A stretch of DNA of 64,000 nucleotides from positions 1-64,000 of the forward strand of contig JARIED010000028.1 in NCBI GenBank assembly GCA_029266945.1, in the 5' to 3' direction. Source of the stretch: Slackia sp. GTDB taxonomy: Bacteria > Actinomycetota > Coriobacteriia > Coriobacteriales > Eggerthellaceae. Numbering within the stretch: the first letter of the stretch is position 1; each line of letters opens with the position of its first letter. Position numbers and translations under genes: made by a program. Below the pieces are notes generated by a model, which did not search any database, was not told the DNA's origin, and worked only from the letters and a program-made list of their open reading frames with translations. This document shows, piece by piece, positions 51,311 through 61,223 of the stretch.

Positions 51311-52368
51311 TGCTCAGCAGTGTTTTCTCGTCTTACCCCACGTTCCTCGTATTTTTGGGCTTCGCGGTCGCGGCCGCTATCACCATGGTCCTCATGCCCG
51401 CGTGGATCAAGCTCCTTACGCGCACGCATATCGGCCAGCAGGTGCGCGCCGACGGCCCTCAGAGCCATCTGGTGAAGCAGGGCACGCCCACCATGGGCGG
51501 CGTCATCATGATCGTCGCGATCGTGCTGACCGCGCTTCTGGTCGCCGAGCCGTCCCCCGAGTTCATCGCGGCGCTCGTGGCCACGCTGGCCATCGGCGCC
51601 CTGGGCCTGTTCGACGATGCGTCGAAGGTCATCCACGAGCGCTCGCTGGGCCTGACGCCGAAGGGCAAGCTGATCGGCCAGTTCTCCACGTTCGCGGTGT
51701 TCACCCTGGTGGTCGTGAATTTCATGGGCATCGAGCCGATCGTGCACATCCCGTTCCTTCCGCCGATCGACCTCGGCGTGCTCACAACCGCCATCCCGTG
51801 CGGCTTCATCGAGGGCGGCTTCCAGATTCCGTGGCTCTACCTGGCGTTCAGCCTCATTCTGCTGGGCGGCCTGAGCAACGCCGTCAATCTGACCGACGGC
51901 CTCGACGGCCTGGCGGCCGGCACGGTCATGGTGGTCATGGTGGTCATGGCGGCCGTTTCGTATCGCCTCGACATGTTGCCGATCGCCGTGCTCTCGGCCA
52001 CTATCGCGGGCGCCTGCGTCGGATTTTTGTGGTTCAACGCCTACCCAGCCGACATCTTCATGGGCGATACGGGCTCTCTCGCGCTTGGCGCGGCCCTCGG
52101 CTGCGTGGCCATGCTCACCAAGACCGAGGTCTACTCGATCATCATCGGCGGCCTGTTCGTCGCCGAGGCCCTGTCGGTCATGCTGCAGGTGCTCTACTTC
52201 AAGCGAACCAAGAAGAGGCTGTTCCTCATGGCGCCGCTGCATCACCACTTCGAGAAGAAGGGATGGAGCGAGACGAAGGTCGTCATCCGCTTCTGGATCG
52301 TGTCGGGCGTGCTCGCCGCGTTCGGTTTCGTTCTGTGGTTCATTCAGCCCATCGTGATGGCGGGCTAG
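51310..52368 (+). CDS. mraY: Phospho-MurNAc-pentapeptide transferase
   Basis: A 352-residue, ten-helix enzyme that makes lipid I on undecaprenyl phosphate. Family motifs: Q-G-T-P-T-M-G-G, the Mg-binding F-D-D-A-S-K-V, N-L-T-D-G-L-D-G-L-A, F-M-G-D-T-G-S-L-A-L-G and the H-H-H-F-E-K-K-G loop. It overlaps the murF stop by one base (TAATG), so translation is coupled. A GC-rich stem-loop separates it from murD. Confidence 0.97.
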   Translation: MLSSVFSSYPTFLVFLGFAVAAAITMVLMPAWIKLLTRTHIGQQVRADGPQSHLVKQGTPTMGGVIMIVAIVLTALLVAEPSPEFIAALVATLAIGALGLFDDASKVIHERSLGLTPKGKLIGQFSTFAVFTLVVVNFMGIEPIVHIPFLPPIDLGVLTTAIPCGFIEGGFQIPWLYLAFSLILLGGLSNAVNLTDGLDGLAAGTVMVVMVVMAAVSYRLDMLPIAVLSATIAGACVGFLWFNAYPADIFMGDTGSLALGAALGCVAMLTKTEVYSIIIGGLFVAEALSVMLQVLYFKRTKKRLFLMAPLHHHFEKKGWSETKVVIRFWIVSGVLAAFGFVLWFIQPIVMAG

Positions 52369-52400
52369 GGGCGTCGTCGCCTCTGCGCCGAACGATGAAG

Positions 52401-52426
52401 GCATCGCCGCTTCGACGCGGCGATGC
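52401..52426 (+). other. Stem-loop between mraY and murD
   Basis: GCATCGCCGC (52401-52410) pairs with 52417-52426 around TTCGAC. No T-run follows, so it is more likely an mRNA stability or processing element than a terminator. Confidence 0.55.
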
Positions 52427-52464
52427 GTGTTTATAAGGGAAAACGTCGATGAGAGGGAATCATC

Positions 52465-53925
52465 ATGGATAACGGATGCATCGAAGGCCGCAAGGCGGCC
52501 GCCGCAATGCTCGGAGACGTGCTTGTCCTGGGCCTCGGCAAAAGCGGCAAGGCGGTGGCGCGTTACTGCCTCGACTTTCTGGGGTCGCGCGTGAACAGCC
52601 TCACCATCGCCGCCGGCGAGCCTAACGACGACGCCCGCGCCTTCGCGCACGAGTGCGAGCGCCGAGGCGCGAAGGTGTATTTCGACCGCTACACGTTCGA
52701 GAAGCGCTACGACCTGTGCGTCGCCAGCCCCGGCATCTCGCAGTTCTCCCGCTTCTACGAAAACGCCGCCGCCGCATGTGCGGCCGTGATCAGCGAGGTC
52801 GAGTTCGCGTGGCGCGAGAGCCGTGCCGATTCGCGCTGGATCGCGGTCACCGGCACGAACGGCAAGACCACCACGACCACGCTCATCACCCACATCCTGC
52901 GTGAAGCGGGCGAGAGGGTCGCCGCCGTGGGCAATATCGGCAACACCTGCATCGACGCCGTCGCCGCCGACGAGGCCGACGTGTTCGTCGCCGAGGTCAG
53001 CTCGTTCCAGCTGGCTTCCATGGACCTGTTCGCGCCCGAGGTGGCGGTGCTGCTCAACATCACGCCCGACCACCTGTACTGGCATATGACCTTCGATGCG
53101 TACGCCGAGGCGAAGAAGAACGTCTACCGCCGCCTGTTCGTCTCGGAGGGAACGCTCGTGATCGATGCGGTATGCGATGTCACGCGCGCCTGCATCAAGG
53201 AATTCAAAAACGACGACGCCCGCGGCTTCGACTACATCCCGATCGGATGCGCTGCAGGTCTCGACCGCAGCATGAAGGACGCCTGCGGCTCCCGCAACGC
53301 GGCGTGGCTGCATGACGGCATGCTGCGGGTCGAATACGGCGACGAGTCGATCGAACTGGTCGCCGCTTCAAGCCTGCGCATCAAGGGCGAGCATAACGCG
53401 AGCAACGCGCTCGCGGCCGCCAGCGCTGCTTTGGCGGCGGGCGTGGCGCCGGAGCACGTGCGTCGCGGCCTGCGCTCCTTCATGCCGCTCGAGCATCGCC
53501 TCGAGCCGTGCGGCGATATCGCGGGTGTGACGTTTTTCAACGACTCTAAGGCGACCAACGTGGACGCCTCGTGCAAGGCGTTGTCCGCCTTCGCGCCCGG
53601 CAGCGCGATCTTCCTGCTCGGCGGCCACGACAAGGGCACCGAGCTCGACGACCTGGTGCGCGACGCATCCGCTATCTGCAGCGGCGTGGTGTGCTTCGGT
53701 GCGGCGGGCGAGCGCTTCGCCAAGGCTTTCGCCGACTCTGCCATCGAGGTGGCCCGCGCCGAGCATATGGAAGACGCGCTGGACGCCGCCATCGCCATGG
53801 CCGAGCCCGGCCAGTCCGTGGTGCTTTCGCCCGCATGCGCGTCGTTCGACGAGTTCGATTCGTTCGAGCATCGCGGCCGCGTCTTCAAGCAGCTCGTCGA
53901 CTTCCGCGCGCAGCGCAAGCGCTAG
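52465..53925 (+). CDS. murD: UDP-N-acetylmuramoylalanine--D-glutamate ligase
   Basis: A 486-residue MurD. The Rossmann N-terminal domain has V-L-G-L-G-K-S-G-K-A and S-P-G-I-S; the central ATPase domain has V-T-G-T-N-G-K-T-T-T-T (about 129-139), E-V-S-S-F-Q-L (diagnostic for MurD) and N-I-T-P-D-H-L; the C-terminal domain has N-D-S-K-A-T-N and L-L-G-G-H-D-K-G. It adds D-Glu to UDP-MurNAc-L-Ala. It precedes ftsW by 6 nt. Confidence 0.96.
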   Translation: MDNGCIEGRKAAAAMLGDVLVLGLGKSGKAVARYCLDFLGSRVNSLTIAAGEPNDDARAFAHECERRGAKVYFDRYTFEKRYDLCVASPGISQFSRFYENAAAACAAVISEVEFAWRESRADSRWIAVTGTNGKTTTTTLITHILREAGERVAAVGNIGNTCIDAVAADEADVFVAEVSSFQLASMDLFAPEVAVLLNITPDHLYWHMTFDAYAEAKKNVYRRLFVSEGTLVIDAVCDVTRACIKEFKNDDARGFDYIPIGCAAGLDRSMKDACGSRNAAWLHDGMLRVEYGDESIELVAASSLRIKGEHNASNALAAASAALAAGVAPEHVRRGLRSFMPLEHRLEPCGDIAGVTFFNDSKATNVDASCKALSAFAPGSAIFLLGGHDKGTELDDLVRDASAICSGVVCFGAAGERFAKAFADSAIEVARAEHMEDALDAAIAMAEPGQSVVLSPACASFDEFDSFEHRGRVFKQLVDFRAQRKR

Positions 53926-53931
53926 GGGCTG

Positions 53932-55443
53932 GTGATCGTGGCCCGCACGGCGTCTTCTTACGATACAACCGGACCCGTCGCGCGCGACCAGGCGCGCCGC
54001 CAGGCCGACGCCCGCGGCGTGCCGGCCGATATCATGCTGCCTCGCGTCATGCTGGTGGTCGCCACCATCCTTTTGGTGCTGGTCGGCCTGGTCATGGTGT
54101 TTTCCGCATCCACCATCGAAGCCATCTCGCAGGGCGACAGCATCTTCTCGTACGTCTCGAAGCAGGTACTGTTCGTGCTGGTGGGAGGCGCGATCGCCTT
54201 CGTGCTGGCGAAGTTCGTCCCGTATCACGTCTGGCTGGACGGCCCGTGGTTTTGCATCGGATGGGGCTCGGCGATACTCATGTTGCTGGCGGTGCCGGTC
54301 ATCGGCACCGAAATCCTTGGCGCGAAACGCTGGATCTTCATCGGCGGCATGAGCATCCAGCCCACCGAGTTCGCCAAGATCGCGCTCGTGGTGGCCGCCG
54401 CAGGCATTCTCCATCGGTATCGCGAGGAGATGTCGAGCTTGCGCGACACGGTGATAGCCGCCTTCGTGCTCGTCGTCGCGCCTCTGGGTTTTCTGTACGT
54501 GACGCAGTCGGACATGGGCTCGGCCATCGTGATCTTGATGGGCGCGTTCGCGGTCATGTGGCTCGGCGAGGCGCCGCTGCGTTGGTTCATTCCACTGGTC
54601 GGCGTCGTTGTCGTGGCGGGCGTGTTCGGCATGGTGGGCTATCGCGCCGACCGTCTTGCCGTGTGGCTCAATCCGTGGGACGACGGCTACGGCGGCTACG
54701 GCACCGGCTATCAGATGATCAGGTCGTTCTACGCCTTCGCCGAAGGCGGCCTGTTCGGCGTGGGCCTGGGCAATTCGCGCGAGAAGTTCCTTTACCTTCC
54801 CGAAGCCGAGACCGACTTCATCTTCTCGGTCATCGGCGAAGAGCTCGGCCTGGTAGGGGCGCTTGCGGTCATCGGATTGTTCCTCGTGGTTTTGTTCGCG
54901 GGCCTGCGCATCGCGCATCGCGCCCCCGATCCGTTCGGCACCGCCATGGCGGGCGGCCTTACGGTGATGCTCGTGGGCCAGGCGTTCTTGAACATCGCCT
55001 GCGCCACGGGAATCTTTCCGACCACGGGCAAGCCGCTGCCGTTCATTTCGTCGGGCGGATCGTCGGTGATCGCGTCGCTGCTCATCGTGGGCTTGGTCAT
55101 GTCGGTCTCGGTAGGGTCGAACGTGCTGACGCCGTATGAGCGCCGTCGCAACGACCTGAACGTGATCAGGGTCGAGCAGCCCGGCCGCCGCCGCGACGAC
55201 GCTTCGGGCGTTCGCGGACGAGACGAGCGCTCCCGCGGGTTCTCGCGCGCGTCAGGCAGGGGTTCCGACGCGTCGCAGTCGCGCCGCCGCCAGCGCGGGT
55301 CGGGCGCGGTTTCGCCGTCGTCGCGCTCGGAAGGGCGGCGTTCGACATCGGGCGCTTCGTCTCGAAGCGAAGAGGCGCGTCGGGAATTCCGTCGCGAAAG
55401 GGCGCGTCAGCGTGCCCTCGATTCCGAAAGGGGAAGGCGATGA
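53932..55443 (+). CDS. ftsW: Septal peptidoglycan polymerase FtsW (SEDS) with long basic tail
   Basis: A 503-residue SEDS glycosyltransferase. About ten membrane helices lie between residues 35 and 405; conserved are A-K-R-W-I, Q-P-T-E-F-A-K (residues about 143-149), the catalytic-loop region N-P-W-D-D with Y-Q, and P-F-I-S-S-G-G-S-S near the end. The last 85-90 residues (about 415-503) are cytoplasmic, with no hydrophobic content and dominated by Arg, Ser, Gly and Glu, much longer than in E. coli. The start is GTG 53932. Its last codons overlap murG (ATGA). Confidence 0.95.
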   Translation: MIVARTASSYDTTGPVARDQARRQADARGVPADIMLPRVMLVVATILLVLVGLVMVFSASTIEAISQGDSIFSYVSKQVLFVLVGGAIAFVLAKFVPYHVWLDGPWFCIGWGSAILMLLAVPVIGTEILGAKRWIFIGGMSIQPTEFAKIALVVAAAGILHRYREEMSSLRDTVIAAFVLVVAPLGFLYVTQSDMGSAIVILMGAFAVMWLGEAPLRWFIPLVGVVVVAGVFGMVGYRADRLAVWLNPWDDGYGGYGTGYQMIRSFYAFAEGGLFGVGLGNSREKFLYLPEAETDFIFSVIGEELGLVGALAVIGLFLVVLFAGLRIAHRAPDPFGTAMAGGLTVMLVGQAFLNIACATGIFPTTGKPLPFISSGGSSVIASLLIVGLVMSVSVGSNVLTPYERRRNDLNVIRVEQPGRRRDDASGVRGRDERSRGFSRASGRGSDASQSRRRQRGSGAVSPSSRSEGRRSTSGASSRSEEARREFRRERARQRALDSERGRR

Positions 55444-56540
55444 AGGTCGTGCTTTCAGGCGGAGGAACCGCCGGACATATCAATCCCGCCCTCGCGCTCG
55501 CCGAGGAGCTGCGCGCCCGCGGCCATGAGGTCTGCTTCGCTGGCACGCCGACCGGCGTCGAGGCGCGGCTCGTAGCCCAGGCGGGCATCGAATTCGTGCC
55601 CTTCGAGGCTGCGGGCTTCGACCGTCAGAAGCCGTGGACGCTGATTACTTCCACGGCGAAAATCGCGGCGTCGGCGCGCAAGGCGAAGCGCTGGATGCGC
55701 GAGGCGCGCCCCGATGCCGTGGTGGGCTTCGGCGGATACGTCTGCATTCCCGTGGGGCTGGCGGCCGCTTCGCTCGACATTCCCCTGGCGATGCATGAGC
55801 AGAACTCGGTCATGGGCATGGCGAACAAGTTCCTGGGCAAGCGCGCCCAGGCCGTGGCTTTGACCTACGAGGCCGCGGGCAAAGACGTCGCCGATCGATC
55901 CAAGATCGTGCTGACCGGCAACCCCGTGCGTTCTTCGGTGCTGAGCGCCACGCGCGAGCAGGGCAGGCGGATGCTCGGCATCCCTGACGACGCCGTGATG
56001 CTGCTCGTGTTCGGCGGAAGCCTGGGCGCACGCCATATCAACAAGGCCGTCGGCGCGCTGAAAGAAGAGCTGCTCGCCCGCGAGAATCTCTACGTGGTGC
56101 ATATCACGGGTCCGAAGGAATTCGACGCGGTGAAAGAGGAGCTCGCCCTGACCCCCGACGAGGCGAAACGCTGGACGGTTCTGTCCTACCAGGACCGTAT
56201 GGCCGAAACGCTCGCGGCGGCCGATTGCGCCATCTCGCGCGCGGGCGCGACCTCGCTCGCCGAAATCTCGGCGATCGGGCTTCCCGCCCTGCTGGTGCCG
56301 TTCCCGTTCGCGGCCGAAGACCACCAGACCACTAACGCCGAGGCCTACGTGGCGAGCGGCGCGGCGTACATGCAGCGCGACGACGAGCTGGACGGCTCGG
56401 CCTTCGCCGAGAAACTGTTCGCGCTGGTCGACGACCCGCAGCTGCGCGAACGCATGCATGATGCGGCGGCGGGCTTCAAGACCCAGGACGCCGCGGCCAA
56501 CTTGGCGGATGTTGTGTGCCGCATCGCGGATGTGGGATAA
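55440..56540 (+). CDS. murG: UDP-GlcNAc:lipid I N-acetylglucosaminyltransferase
   Basis: A 366-residue GT-B enzyme producing lipid II. G-G-G-T-A-G-H-I-N-P-A-L-A (about 7-19), G-F-G-G-Y-V, H-E-Q-N-S-V-M-G-M-A-N-K, V-F-G-G-S-L-G-A-R and I-S-R-A-G-A-T-S-L-A-E are the family landmarks. The ATG overlaps the ftsW stop codon by four bases (ATGA), so it is translationally coupled to ftsW. Confidence 0.97.
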   Translation: MKVVLSGGGTAGHINPALALAEELRARGHEVCFAGTPTGVEARLVAQAGIEFVPFEAAGFDRQKPWTLITSTAKIAASARKAKRWMREARPDAVVGFGGYVCIPVGLAAASLDIPLAMHEQNSVMGMANKFLGKRAQAVALTYEAAGKDVADRSKIVLTGNPVRSSVLSATREQGRRMLGIPDDAVMLLVFGGSLGARHINKAVGALKEELLARENLYVVHITGPKEFDAVKEELALTPDEAKRWTVLSYQDRMAETLAAADCAISRAGATSLAEISAIGLPALLVPFPFAAEDHQTTNAEAYVASGAAYMQRDDELDGSAFAEKLFALVDDPQLRERMHDAAAGFKTQDAAANLADVVCRIADVG

Positions 56541-56584
56541 ACCGTCTACAATGCTTGTGCGAAATATCTTCGAGGAGGAATCTG

Positions 56585-57970
56585 ATGAGCTCAGAAGCGA
56601 AATGCGTCCATTTTATCGGCGTCGGCGGCGTCGGCATGAGCGGCATCGCCCGTGTCGCGTCCGATCTGGGTATGAAGGCAAGCGGCTCGGATATGAATGC
56701 TTCGCGCTACACCCAGCAGCTCGAAGAGGCGGGCATCCCTGTATTCATCGGCCATGATGCGGCCAATGTGCCTGCCGATTGCGACGTGGTCGTGGTTTCC
56801 ACCGCCATTCCCGCAACCAATCCCGAACTCGTCGAGGCACGCGAACGCGGCATCGACGTGTGGCAGCGCGCCCGCATGCTCGCCGAGCTCGGCTGCGGCA
56901 AGAAGACGCTCGCCGCGGCGGGCACCCATGGCAAGACCACTACGTCTTCCATGCTCGCCACTGCGACCGATGCGCTCGGCCTGGCTCCGACCTTCGTGGT
57001 CGGCGGCATCGTGGACGCCTATCAGACCAACGCCGTTTCCGGCACGGGCGAATACTACGTCGTCGAAGCGGACGAAAGCGACGGTTCGTTCTTGAACCTG
57101 TCGCCTTACGTGGCGCTCGTGACCAACGTCGAAGCGGACCATCTGGATCACTACACGGGTGGCATCGAGGAAATCAAAGAGACGTTTTTGCGCTTCATGT
57201 CCTCGGTTCCCGACGAGGGCGCCGTGGTGGTTTGCGGCGAGGACCCGGCGCTGCCCGAGCTTGCCCGCCGCAGCGGAAAACGCGTGGTCACCTACGGTTT
57301 CGACGAAGCGTGCGACACGCGCGTGCTCGACTATCGTACCGAGGGGATCGCGACGCTGTTCACGCTGAACTTCGCCGACGGCCGCACGACCGCGTGCCGT
57401 CTGGAGAAGAGCCCCGGCGTGCATAACGCCCTCAACGCCGCAGGCGTGCTGAGCGTCATCTGGGCCCTGGGCGAAGACGTCGAGGCCGCGGCCGCGGGCC
57501 TGACCGGCTATACGGGCGTCCGCCGCCGTTTCGATCTGGTCGGTGAGGCGGCAGGCGTCACCGTCGTCGACGACTACGCGCACCATCCCACTGAGGTCGA
57601 GGCGACGATCGCCGCCGCCAAGGCGCTCGATTTCGAGCGCGTCATGGTGCTGTTCCAGCCGCACCGCTACTCGCGCACGCAAAGCCTTGCCGGCGAATTC
57701 GCGGGCGCGTTCGACGCGGCCGATGCCGTCATGGTGATGGACGTCTACGCCGCGGGCGAGGCGGCGATCGAAGGCGTCAGCGGCAAACTCATCGCCGACG
57801 CCGTGGCCGAGCGCGGCCATCTTGACAAGGCGACGTATCTGCCCGACAAAGATGCAACGGTCGATGCCGTTCTCGAGCAGCTGCGCGAAGGCGACCTTCT
57901 GATCACGATGGGCGCAGGCGACGTCACGGGCTTCGGTCCGCGCATCGTCGAGGCCCTGGCGGCGCGATAG
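56585..57970 (+). CDS. murC: UDP-N-acetylmuramate--L-alanine ligase
   Basis: A 461-residue MurC. It begins C-V-H-F-I-G-V-G-G-V-G-M-S-G-I-A (MurC-type dinucleotide-like loop), with P-loop A-A-G-T-H-G-K-T-T-T-S (about 116-126), E-A-D-E-S-D-G-S-F (MurC diagnostic), N-V-E-A-D-H-L-D and D-D-Y-A-H-H-P-T-E. The ATG at 56585 follows GAGGAGGAA; the in-frame ATG at 56516 lies inside murG. No ddl gene follows; murB is next after 8 nt. Confidence 0.96.
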   Translation: MSSEAKCVHFIGVGGVGMSGIARVASDLGMKASGSDMNASRYTQQLEEAGIPVFIGHDAANVPADCDVVVVSTAIPATNPELVEARERGIDVWQRARMLAELGCGKKTLAAAGTHGKTTTSSMLATATDALGLAPTFVVGGIVDAYQTNAVSGTGEYYVVEADESDGSFLNLSPYVALVTNVEADHLDHYTGGIEEIKETFLRFMSSVPDEGAVVVCGEDPALPELARRSGKRVVTYGFDEACDTRVLDYRTEGIATLFTLNFADGRTTACRLEKSPGVHNALNAAGVLSVIWALGEDVEAAAAGLTGYTGVRRRFDLVGEAAGVTVVDDYAHHPTEVEATIAAAKALDFERVMVLFQPHRYSRTQSLAGEFAGAFDAADAVMVMDVYAAGEAAIEGVSGKLIADAVAERGHLDKATYLPDKDATVDAVLEQLREGDLLITMGAGDVTGFGPRIVEALAAR

Positions 57971-57978
57971 GCGGGCGC

Positions 57979-58890
57979 ATGTCGTCTTTCGCACGCCTAT
58001 TCGGCCCGCGTTTCGAGGGAACGGTCCTCGAAAACGAACCGATGAGCCGTCACACGACGTATCGCATAGGCGGGCCCGCCCGCTACTATATCCAGGCCGA
58101 CACGCTGCCTTCTTTGACCAGGGTGACCGATGCTTTGCGCGCTTGGGGCGTGCCCTGGGTCGCGTTGGGCAAGGGCAGCAATCTGCTGGTCAGCGATGAA
58201 GGCTTCGACGGGGCGGTCATCACGCTCGGCCGCGGCTTTTCGGCCTGCTGCTACAACGAGGATGTCGCGACGTTTTCCGTAGGCTCGGCCTGCCGCCTGT
58301 CGCACGTGGTGCGCGAGGCGTTCTCGCATGGCCGCGCGGGCTTCGAGTTCGCCGTCGGAACGCCCGGCACGGTGGGCGGCGCGCTGCGCATGAACGCGGG
58401 CACGAGCCGCGAATACATCGGCAGCCGCGTCTGCACCGTCACCACGCTGCGTCCCGGCACCGGCCTGAAACGCTACAACGCTTCCGATATCGCCTGGGGC
58501 TATCGCGAGACTTCGCTTCCGTATGACGAAATCGTGCTCGAATGCGAACTTTCAACCAACGAGGGGAACCGCGAGGAAATCCGCATGCGCATGGAGCGCT
58601 CGCTTTCGCGACGTCGCACCACGCAGCCGCTCGCGCTGCCGTCGTGCGGCAGCGTGTTTCGCAACCCCGAGCGCGAATCGGTGGGAAGGCTTATCGAGAA
58701 CGTGGGCCTGAAAGGCGCGTCGTGCGGCGGCGCTCAGATTTCGGAGCTGCATGCCAACTTCATCGTGAACAGGGGAGGGGCGCGCGCCGTCGAGGTGCTC
58801 GCTTTGATTCATGCCGTCCAAAACGCCGTGGCCGACCGCTACGGCATCGAGCTTGTACCGGAGGTGCGTTTCCTTGGCTTCCCGCAATAA
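57979..58890 (+). CDS. murB: UDP-N-acetylenolpyruvoylglucosamine reductase
   Basis: A 303-residue type II MurB flavoenzyme, reducing enolpyruvyl-UDP-GlcNAc to UDP-MurNAc. FAD-binding features: Y-R-I-G-G-P-A, G-K-G-S-N-L-L-V, G-T-P-G-T-V-G-G-A-L-R-M-N-A-G; the catalytic serine is in L-P-S-C-G-S-V-F-R-N-P (about 229-239), and the C-terminal Glu lies in V-P-E-V-R-F-L-G. The S-C-G-S-V-F form is that of type IIb enzymes. Its 3' end overlaps the proposed ftsQ start by 17 nt. Confidence 0.96.
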   Translation: MSSFARLFGPRFEGTVLENEPMSRHTTYRIGGPARYYIQADTLPSLTRVTDALRAWGVPWVALGKGSNLLVSDEGFDGAVITLGRGFSACCYNEDVATFSVGSACRLSHVVREAFSHGRAGFEFAVGTPGTVGGALRMNAGTSREYIGSRVCTVTTLRPGTGLKRYNASDIAWGYRETSLPYDEIVLECELSTNEGNREEIRMRMERSLSRRRTTQPLALPSCGSVFRNPERESVGRLIENVGLKGASCGGAQISELHANFIVNRGGARAVEVLALIHAVQNAVADRYGIELVPEVRFLGFPQ

Positions 58891-59884
58891 TCGCCGATCG
58901 ACGCCCCAGCCGCGTCGAGCCTCGAAGGCGCAGGTGAACATTCCCCGCGGCAGCACGACCCGTCCGCCGCGTACGGCGGGCAGGCCTTCGCCGCGCACGG
59001 TATCGCCCTACGCCAAGCGCGACTTCGGCAGCGCCCAGCCGCGCGTCTCCACCGTCAAGGTGGGTTCGCTCGCACAGAGCCAGATGAGCCGCGACGCGCG
59101 CGTGAACAGGACCTATCGCGCCCATATGGCGAAGGTGTTCGTGCTGCTGGGCGTGCTGGGCGTGCTGGCCGCGGGCATCGCAGGCGTGTATTTCTCGAAT
59201 CTGTTCTCAATCAGGCAGGTCACCGTGTCGGGTGTCGAGCATCTCACGTCCGCCGAGATGACCCAGCTCGCCAACGTGCCGAGCGATACCACGCTTCTCA
59301 GGGTCGATACGGGTGCGATCAAAAGCAGCATTCTGCGCGACGCCTGGGTCGCCGACGTCGACGTGCAGAGGATCTTTCCCGAGACGCTCAACCTCGCCGT
59401 GACCGAGCGCGCCATCGGCGCCGTGGTCGAGGTGAGCGTCGACGAGGGCAAGTCGATCGAGGAATGGGCCCTGTCGGTCGATGGCATGTGGCTGTGCGCC
59501 ATCCCCGAGGAGGGAAGCGAGGCGGCAGCGTCGATCAGCCCCAAGATCTACGAGGACAAGGCCGAAGTGCTCGCGATCAAGGACGTCGCCTACGGCGTCG
59601 CCCCCGAAGTGGGCACGTATTGCAACGACGAAAGCATCGTCAATGCCCTCGACATCGTCACGGGCTTGACCACCGATCTCAAAAACCAAGTGAAGACGGT
59701 GTCAGCCACGTCGACCGAGAACACCACGATCACCCTCGATTCCAACATCGAGATCGCCTTCGGCTCCGCCGACGATATCAGGGACAAAGAGCGCGTCTGC
59801 CTGCAGATCATGGCCGATCATCCCAGCAGCGTGTCCTATATCAACGTCCGTGTGGCGACGAGCCCCACGTGGCGCACGACGTAG
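58874..59884 (+). CDS. ftsQ: Cell division protein FtsQ/DivIB
   Basis: A 336-residue bitopic protein. A long basic, Pro/Arg/Ser/Thr-rich cytoplasmic region (1-85) precedes one membrane helix (about 87-108) and a POTRA domain (F-S-I-R-Q-V-T-V-S-G-V-E-H-L-T, about 111-180), then the FtsQ beta domain. It connects FtsB/FtsL and early and late divisome. The start is put at TTG 58874 because GGAGG lies 9 nt upstream and an ATG in frame occurs only deep within the cytoplasmic region or far inside murB; this start is not certain. ftsA does not follow. Confidence 0.88.
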   Translation: MASRNNRRSTPQPRRASKAQVNIPRGSTTRPPRTAGRPSPRTVSPYAKRDFGSAQPRVSTVKVGSLAQSQMSRDARVNRTYRAHMAKVFVLLGVLGVLAAGIAGVYFSNLFSIRQVTVSGVEHLTSAEMTQLANVPSDTTLLRVDTGAIKSSILRDAWVADVDVQRIFPETLNLAVTERAIGAVVEVSVDEGKSIEEWALSVDGMWLCAIPEEGSEAAASISPKIYEDKAEVLAIKDVAYGVAPEVGTYCNDESIVNALDIVTGLTTDLKNQVKTVSATSTENTTITLDSNIEIAFGSADDIRDKERVCLQIMADHPSSVSYINVRVATSPTWRTT

Positions 59885-59910
59885 CGGCGATGCGATATCG
59901 TGGAACTTCG

Positions 59911-59941
59911 ACGATGATGGGTTACGCCCCGTCATCGTTTC
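59911..59941 (+). terminator. Terminator between ftsQ and ftsZ
   Basis: ACGATGA (59911-59917) pairs with TCATCGT (59932-59938), with GGG/CCC pairing inside; TTTCTT follows. ftsZ therefore probably has its own promoter as well as any readthrough. Confidence 0.65.
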
Positions 59942-60018
59942 TTGCAAACTCATAGAGTTCGTGTAAAGTGAATCTGTCATGCTTTCTTAACGATAGCCGG
60001 CAGATTGTTTGAGATAAT
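59942..60018 (+). promoter_or_regulatory. Candidate ftsZ promoters
   Basis: Two weak possibilities: TTGCAA (59942-59947), 16 nt, TAAAGT (59964-59969); and a GATAAT -10 at 60013-60018 with TTAACG (59988-59993) at 19 nt. Separate ftsZ promoters are usual in dcw clusters. Confidence 0.4.
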
Positions 60019-60065
60019 GCGACGCAAAGAAACGCGCTGGATATGTAGCACGCATGGAGGATACG

Positions 60066-61202
60066 ATGCCTAAAACTATTGGTTCTGAGCACCTGGCCGT
60101 CATCAAGGTCGTGGGCGTAGGCGGAGGCGGCACCAATGCCGTCAACCGTATGGTCGAGGCCGGCCTGAAAGGTGTCGAGTTCATCGCGGTGAACACCGAC
60201 AAGCAGGCCCTGCTCCTTTCGAGCGCCGATAAGACCATCCACATCGGCGAAGAGCTGACCCGAGGCCTTGGCGCAGGCGCCAATCCTGAAATCGGCTGCC
60301 AGGCCGCCGAGGAATCCCGTGCGGAAATCCGCGAAGCGCTCGCCGAGGCCGACATGGTCTTCGTCACTGCAGGCGAAGGCGGCGGTACCGGCACGGGCGC
60401 CGCTCCTGTCGTCGCCGAAATCGCGCGCGAGGAAATCGGCGCGCTGACCGTCGGCGTCGTCACCAAGCCCTTCGGCTTCGAAGGCCGTCTGCGTCGCAAC
60501 CAGGCCGAGCAGGGCTGCGACCTGCTGTCCCAGAAGGTCGACACTCTCATCGTCATCCCTAACGACCGCCTGCTCGAGGTCATCGACAAGAAGACCTCCA
60601 TGCTCGACGCGTTCCGCATCGCGGACGACACGCTGCGTCAAGGGATCCAGGGCGTGACCGACTTGATCACCATCCCCGGCCTGATCAATCTCGACTTCGC
60701 CGACATCCGCACCGTTATGAAGGACGCCGGTACCGCCATGATGGGCATCGGCTACGGCTCGGGCGAGAACCGTGCGCTCGACGCCGCCACGCAGGCCATC
60801 AACTCCAACCTGCTCGAGGCCTCCATCCAGGGTGCCAGCCGCGTTCTGTTCTCCATCGCGGGCGGCCCGGAGCTCACGCTCGCCGAGGTCGACGCTGCTG
60901 CACGCGCCATGGAAGCCGTCGTGGACGAAGACGCCAACATCATCTACGGCCAGATTATCGACGAGGGCCTGGGCGATCAGGTGCGTATCACCATCATCGC
61001 CACCGGCTTCTCCCGTACCACGCAGGCCGTCATGGACTTCGACAACGCGCGCAATGACCTGTTCGCCTCCACGGCGCCGGTTCGCGACACCTACACGTCC
61101 AACCAGAGCCACCCCACGTCCCCGGTCGCAACGTCGGCGAACGCCGCTTCGACCCGCATCGCGGACGAGGAGTACATTCCCGATTTTCTGCGCCGCCGCT
61201 AA
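60066..61202 (+). CDS. ftsZ: Cell division GTPase FtsZ
   Basis: A 378-residue tubulin homologue that forms the Z ring. [13 protein letters not shown] near the N terminus, the tubulin signature [12 protein letters not shown] (about 104-115), N-T-D-x-Q-A-L and the T7 loop (N-L-D-F-A-D-I-R) are present. A short linker (about 320-360) leads to the C-terminal peptide [10 protein letters not shown], the docking site for SepF and others. The ATG at 60066 has GGAGG 5 nt upstream; the earlier ATG (60054) overlaps that site. Confidence 0.98.
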   Translation: MPKTIGSEHLAVIKVVGVGGGGTNAVNRMVEAGLKGVEFIAVNTDKQALLLSSADKTIHIGEELTRGLGAGANPEIGCQAAEESRAEIREALAEADMVFVTAGEGGGTGTGAAPVVAEIAREEIGALTVGVVTKPFGFEGRLRRNQAEQGCDLLSQKVDTLIVIPNDRLLEVIDKKTSMLDAFRIADDTLRQGIQGVTDLITIPGLINLDFADIRTVMKDAGTAMMGIGYGSGENRALDAATQAINSNLLEASIQGASRVLFSIAGGPELTLAEVDAAARAMEAVVDEDANIIYGQIIDEGLGDQVRITIIATGFSRTTQAVMDFDNARNDLFASTAPVRDTYTSNQSHPTSPVATSANAASTRIADEEYIPDFLRRR

Positions 61203-61223
61203 GAGACATAGGTATCAGGCGAT